Shown here piece by piece: positions 4,787-7,447 of a stretch of 7,447 bases of DNA. Under the pieces are notes generated by a model, which saw only the letters and a list, made by a program, of their open reading frames with translations, was not told the DNA's origin and did no database searches. The first letter of the stretch is position 1; each line of letters starts with the position of its first letter. Made by a program: the position numbers and the translations under genes. The stretch lies in assembly GCA_027058345.1 (NCBI GenBank), contig JALUTC010000207.1, positions 1-7,447 on the forward strand. The letters run 5' to 3'. The stretch is from an archaeon. GTDB lineage: Archaea; Hydrothermarchaeota; Hydrothermarchaeia; JALTZZ01; JALUTC01.

Positions 4787-6555
4787 CCGGTAGAATTATT
4801 AGAATCTCTGGACCATTGGTAGTTGCCGATAATATGTCCGGTAGTTTAATGTATGAAGTTGTCAGAGTTGGTGAAGAAGGATTAATAGGAGAAGTAATAA
4901 GGATTCAAGGAGATAAAGCAATGATACAAGTGTATGAAGATACCACAGGATTAAAACCAGGAGAAAAGGTTGAGAGGACAGGTTCTCCATTATCTGTAGA
5001 ATTAGGTCCTGGAATTATAGGAACAATATATGATGGAATACAAAGACCATTGGAAGTTATTAGAGATAAGACAGGTTCAATATTTATAAGGAGAGGAGTT
5101 GTTGCAGATGCATTAGACAGAAAGAAAAAGTGGCACTTCATACCTAAAGTTAAACCAGGAGAAGATGTAGAACCAGGAGATATTATTGGAACTGTTCAAG
5201 AAACATCTCTAGTTGAGCACAGAATAATGGTTCCTCCAAATATAAGAGGAAAGGTCATCGACATTGTTTCTGAAGGAGATTATACAGTAGAAGATATAAT
5301 TGCAACGATTGAAACAAAGGAAGGAAAATATGAAATGAAAATGTATCAAAAATGGCCCGTTAGAGTTCCAAGACCATTTAAAGAAAAGTTAGATCCAACA
5401 GAACCTTTAATAACGGGACAACGTGTCATTGATTGCCTATTCCCAGTTGCTAAGGGAGGTACGGCAGCAGTTCCAGGACCATTTGGTGCTGGAAAAACTG
5501 TTCTAGGTCATCAATTGGCAAAGTGGAGCGATGCCGAAGTATTTATATATATAGGATGTGGGGAAAGAGGAAACGAAATGACAGAAGTTTTGGAAGAGTT
5601 TCCGCACCTAAAAGAGCCAAGAACGGGTAAGCCTTTAATGGAAAGAACAATTTTAATAGCAAATACGAGCAATATGCCTGTAGCAGCTAGAGAAGCGAGT
5701 ATATATGTAGGTATAACTATTGCGGAATATTTCAGAGATATGGGATATAACGTAGCATTAATGGCTGATTCAACAAGTAGGTGGGCAGAGGCAATGAGAG
5801 AAATATCTGGAAGATTGGAAGAAATGCCCGGTGAAGAAGGATTCCCCGCATATTTAGCTTCGAGATTATCAGAATTCTATGAGAGAGCTGGAAGAGTTGT
5901 ATGTCTTGGAAGAGATAATAGAATTGGATCAGTAACGGTAGTAGGTGCCGTATCTCCACCAGGAGGAGATTTTACCGAGCCAGTTACTCAAAATACTTTA
6001 AGAATAGTAAAGGTATTTTGGGGACTTGATTCGAAACTTGCTGATAGAAGACATTTCCCAGCGATAAATTGGCTCATTAGCTATTCATTATATGTCGACC
6101 ATGTTAAAGATTGGTGGCATAAAAATATAAGTGATAAATGGTTGGATAGGAGAAATGAAGCGATGAGAATATTGCAAAGAGAAGCTGAATTGTTAGAAAT
6201 AGTTCAACTCGTTGGTCCTGAAGCATTACCTGAAAGAGATAGATGGTTACTTGAAGCTGCTAGAATGATTAGAGAGGATTTCTTGCAACAAAATGCTTTT
6301 CACGAAGTTGATACTTATTGTTCACCAAAGAAGCAGTTCGAAATTTTGGATATAATAATCACGTTTTATCATAAAGGTTTAGAAGCAATTTCAAGAGGAG
6401 TCCCATTTAAAAAATTGATTGAGCTCGAAGTTAAATCCGATATTGCCATGCTTAAATACATACCTGAAAATGAATTTGAAAAATTTGCAAAAGAGGTTAG
6501 GAAAAAGATTGATGAACAAATAGAAACAATCATGAAGGAGGTTGAGGTTGTATGA
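4783..6555 (+). CDS. atpA: A-type ATP synthase catalytic subunit A
   Basis: This 590-residue protein hydrolyses or makes ATP in the A3B3 head. Domains in order are a beta-barrel (1 to about 72), the A-specific non-homologous bulge (about 110-190, including PKVKPGEDVEPGDIIG), the nucleotide-binding core (about 190-440) and a C-terminal helical bundle. The Walker A loop is GPFGAGKT (232-239) with K238 and T239. The catalytic glutamate is in G-E-R-G-N-E (E261, R262). Walker B is V-A-L-M-A-D-S-T-S-R (D329). SPPGGDFTEP lies at 391-400. All residues expected for catalysis are present and length is normal (about 580-590). There is no intein in the P-loop, a site where several thermophilic archaea (Pyrococcus, Thermoplasma) carry one. 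It overlaps atpF and atpB by 4 bases each. The SD and start are clear. Confidence 0.98.
   Translation: MTGRIIRISGPLVVADNMSGSLMYEVVRVGEEGLIGEVIRIQGDKAMIQVYEDTTGLKPGEKVERTGSPLSVELGPGIIGTIYDGIQRPLEVIRDKTGSIFIRRGVVADALDRKKKWHFIPKVKPGEDVEPGDIIGTVQETSLVEHRIMVPPNIRGKVIDIVSEGDYTVEDIIATIETKEGKYEMKMYQKWPVRVPRPFKEKLDPTEPLITGQRVIDCLFPVAKGGTAAVPGPFGAGKTVLGHQLAKWSDAEVFIYIGCGERGNEMTEVLEEFPHLKEPRTGKPLMERTILIANTSNMPVAAREASIYVGITIAEYFRDMGYNVALMADSTSRWAEAMREISGRLEEMPGEEGFPAYLASRLSEFYERAGRVVCLGRDNRIGSVTVVGAVSPPGGDFTEPVTQNTLRIVKVFWGLDSKLADRRHFPAINWLISYSLYVDHVKDWWHKNISDKWLDRRNEAMRILQREAELLEIVQLVGPEALPERDRWLLEAARMIREDFLQQNAFHEVDTYCSPKKQFEILDIIITFYHKGLEAISRGVPFKKLIELEVKSDIAMLKYIPENEFEKFAKEVRKKIDEQIETIMKEVEVV
6537..6548 (+). 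promoter_or_regulatory. Double SD of atpB inside the end of atpA
   Basis: GGAGGT at 6537-6542 and GAGGT at 6544-6548 lie 9 and 3 bases before the ATG at 6552 (12 and 6 before the second ATG at 6555). It is the strongest purine-rich initiation region in the window. It encodes the E-V-E-V end of subunit A, so both reading and binding roles are met by the same bases. Confidence 0.7.
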
Positions 6556-7447
6556 TGGAATCAAAACTTAAAGAATATACATCTATAACTGAAATTTATG
6601 GTCCTTTATTAGTTGTTGAAGGAGTAAGTGACGCTTCATATGGAGAAATAGTTGAGGTAGAATTGCCTACTGGAGAAAAAAGGAGAGGAGTTGTATTAGA
6701 GACGGCATTGAATAGAGCTGTTGTACAAGTATTTGAAGGAACTAGAGGTGTAAACATAGGAACAACAAGGATTAGATTTACTGGAGAGGTAGCAAAAATA
6801 GGAGTATCCGAAGACATGTTGGGAAGAATATTTAATGGTTCTGGAAAACCTATAGATAAAGGACCAGAGATTATTCCAGAAACAAAACTACCAATATCCG
6901 GAGCGCCTCTAAATCCTGCTGCTAGAGAATATCCTAGAGACTTTATTCAAACAGGAATTTCTGTCATCGATGGAATGAATTCCTTGGTTAGAGGTCAGAA
7001 ATTGCCACTGTTTTCAGGAAGTGGATTGCCTCACAATAGATTAGCAGCACAAATAGCAAGGCAAGCAAAGGTAAGAGGTAAGGAGGAAAGCTTTGCTATT
7101 GTATTCGCTGGAATTGGAATAACATATGAAGAAGCAAGCTTCTTTATAAAGGAGTTTAAGGAAACAGGGGCTCTGGAAAGAAGTGTTGTATTCTTAAATT
7201 TGGCAAACGATCCAGCTATTGAAAGAATAATGACACCTAGAGTTGCATTAACTGTTGCAGAATATCTTGCATTTGAAAAGGATTATCATGTTCTAGTAAT
7301 TTTAACGGATATAACAAATTATTGCGAAGCTCTTAGAGAAATATCAGCTGCAAGATATGAAGTTCCTGGAAGGAGAGGATATCCTGGATATATGTATACA
7401 GATTTGGCAACCATTTATGAAAGGGCAGGAAGAGCGAGAGGAAAAAA
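6552..7447 (+). CDS. atpB: A-type ATP synthase regulatory subunit B, N-terminal part
   Basis: This gene is cut by the right edge: 298 codons plus 2 bases are visible of about 460 expected. Subunit B alternates with A in the head and supplies part of the catalytic interface but does not itself hydrolyse ATP. The N-terminal beta-barrel (about 10-80) carries E-I-Y-G-P-L-L-V-V-E-G. The degenerate nucleotide loop F-S-G-S-G-L-P-H-N (154-162) has no Walker lysine, as is normal in B. Further family blocks are G-I-T-Y-E-E-A, T-P-R-V-A-L-T-V-A-E-Y-L, T-D-I-T-N-Y-C-E-A-L-R-E and V-P-G-R-R-G-Y-P-G-Y-M-Y-T-D-L. The interface arginine expected near residue 350 lies beyond the window. Two adjacent in-frame ATGs (6552 and 6555) are possible starts; I give 6552 because it makes the ATGA overlap seen at the two preceding junctions, while 6555 is nearly as likely. 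Confidence 0.97.
   Translation, partial: MMESKLKEYTSITEIYGPLLVVEGVSDASYGEIVEVELPTGEKRRGVVLETALNRAVVQVFEGTRGVNIGTTRIRFTGEVAKIGVSEDMLGRIFNGSGKPIDKGPEIIPETKLPISGAPLNPAAREYPRDFIQTGISVIDGMNSLVRGQKLPLFSGSGLPHNRLAAQIARQAKVRGKEESFAIVFAGIGITYEEASFFIKEFKETGALERSVVFLNLANDPAIERIMTPRVALTVAEYLAFEKDYHVLVILTDITNYCEALREISAARYEVPGRRGYPGYMYTDLATIYERAGRARGK

Noticed and set aside
1..7447. CRISPR array, tRNA, rRNA, mobile element or defence-type gene
   Set aside because: The window is nearly fully occupied by ATP synthase genes; no regularly spaced repeats, transposase motifs, terminal inverted repeats or tRNA-like cloverleaf were seen.

Overview
The window is the 5' nine-tenths of an archaeal A1Ao-type (A-type) ATP synthase operon. 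All genes lie on the + strand. The order is atpH-atpI-atpK-atpE-atpC-atpF-atpA-atpB, with atpB running off the right edge. In front of the operon lies the tail of a different gene, read as pyrK, the electron-transfer subunit of dihydroorotate dehydrogenase. The H-I-K-E-C-F-A-B order is the one known from euryarchaeal-type genomes. The DNA is strongly A/T-rich, arginine is almost always AGA/AGG, the box A/TATA element is archaeal and ribosome-binding sites are GGTGA-like. The host is therefore an AT-rich archaeon of euryarchaeal type. I cannot name the genus. The short c subunit with a signal-peptide-like N-terminus argues against Methanocaldococcus-like methanogens, which carry a triplicated c subunit.

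Layout: bases 1-110 hold the pyrK 3' end. Bases 111-170 are a very short intergenic region that combines T-tracts, a TATA box and an SD-like element. Bases 171-485 encode atpH and 487-2490 atpI, the peripheral stalk and the membrane ion channel. Bases 2495-2839 encode atpK, the c-ring proteolipid. Bases 2842-3426 encode atpE (stalk), 3444-4466 atpC (the central-stalk socket on the c-ring) and 4463-4786 atpF (central stalk). Bases 4783-6555 encode the catalytic A subunit, and 6552-7447 the first 298 residues of the B subunit. The central-shaft gene atpD is expected just beyond the right edge but is not visible. No stretch over 300 bases lacks a gene.

How the genes work together: ion flow between AtpI and the c-ring (AtpK) turns the ring with the rotor AtpC/AtpF(/AtpD) inside the A3B3 head, while AtpE/AtpH stalks hold the head still. 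The c-subunit ion site (A-E-G-V around E95, without the P-E-T type signature) suggests proton rather than sodium coupling.

I found no evidence of an undescribed system; this is a conserved housekeeping operon. Points worth a second look are the cleavable-looking N-terminal extension on the c subunit, the pattern of ribosome-binding sites that seems to follow subunit stoichiometry, the alanine spacing of 11 and 4 residues in AtpH and AtpE, a near-perfect 12-bp inverted repeat near the 3' end of atpC, and an overlapping terminator/promoter ahead of atpH.
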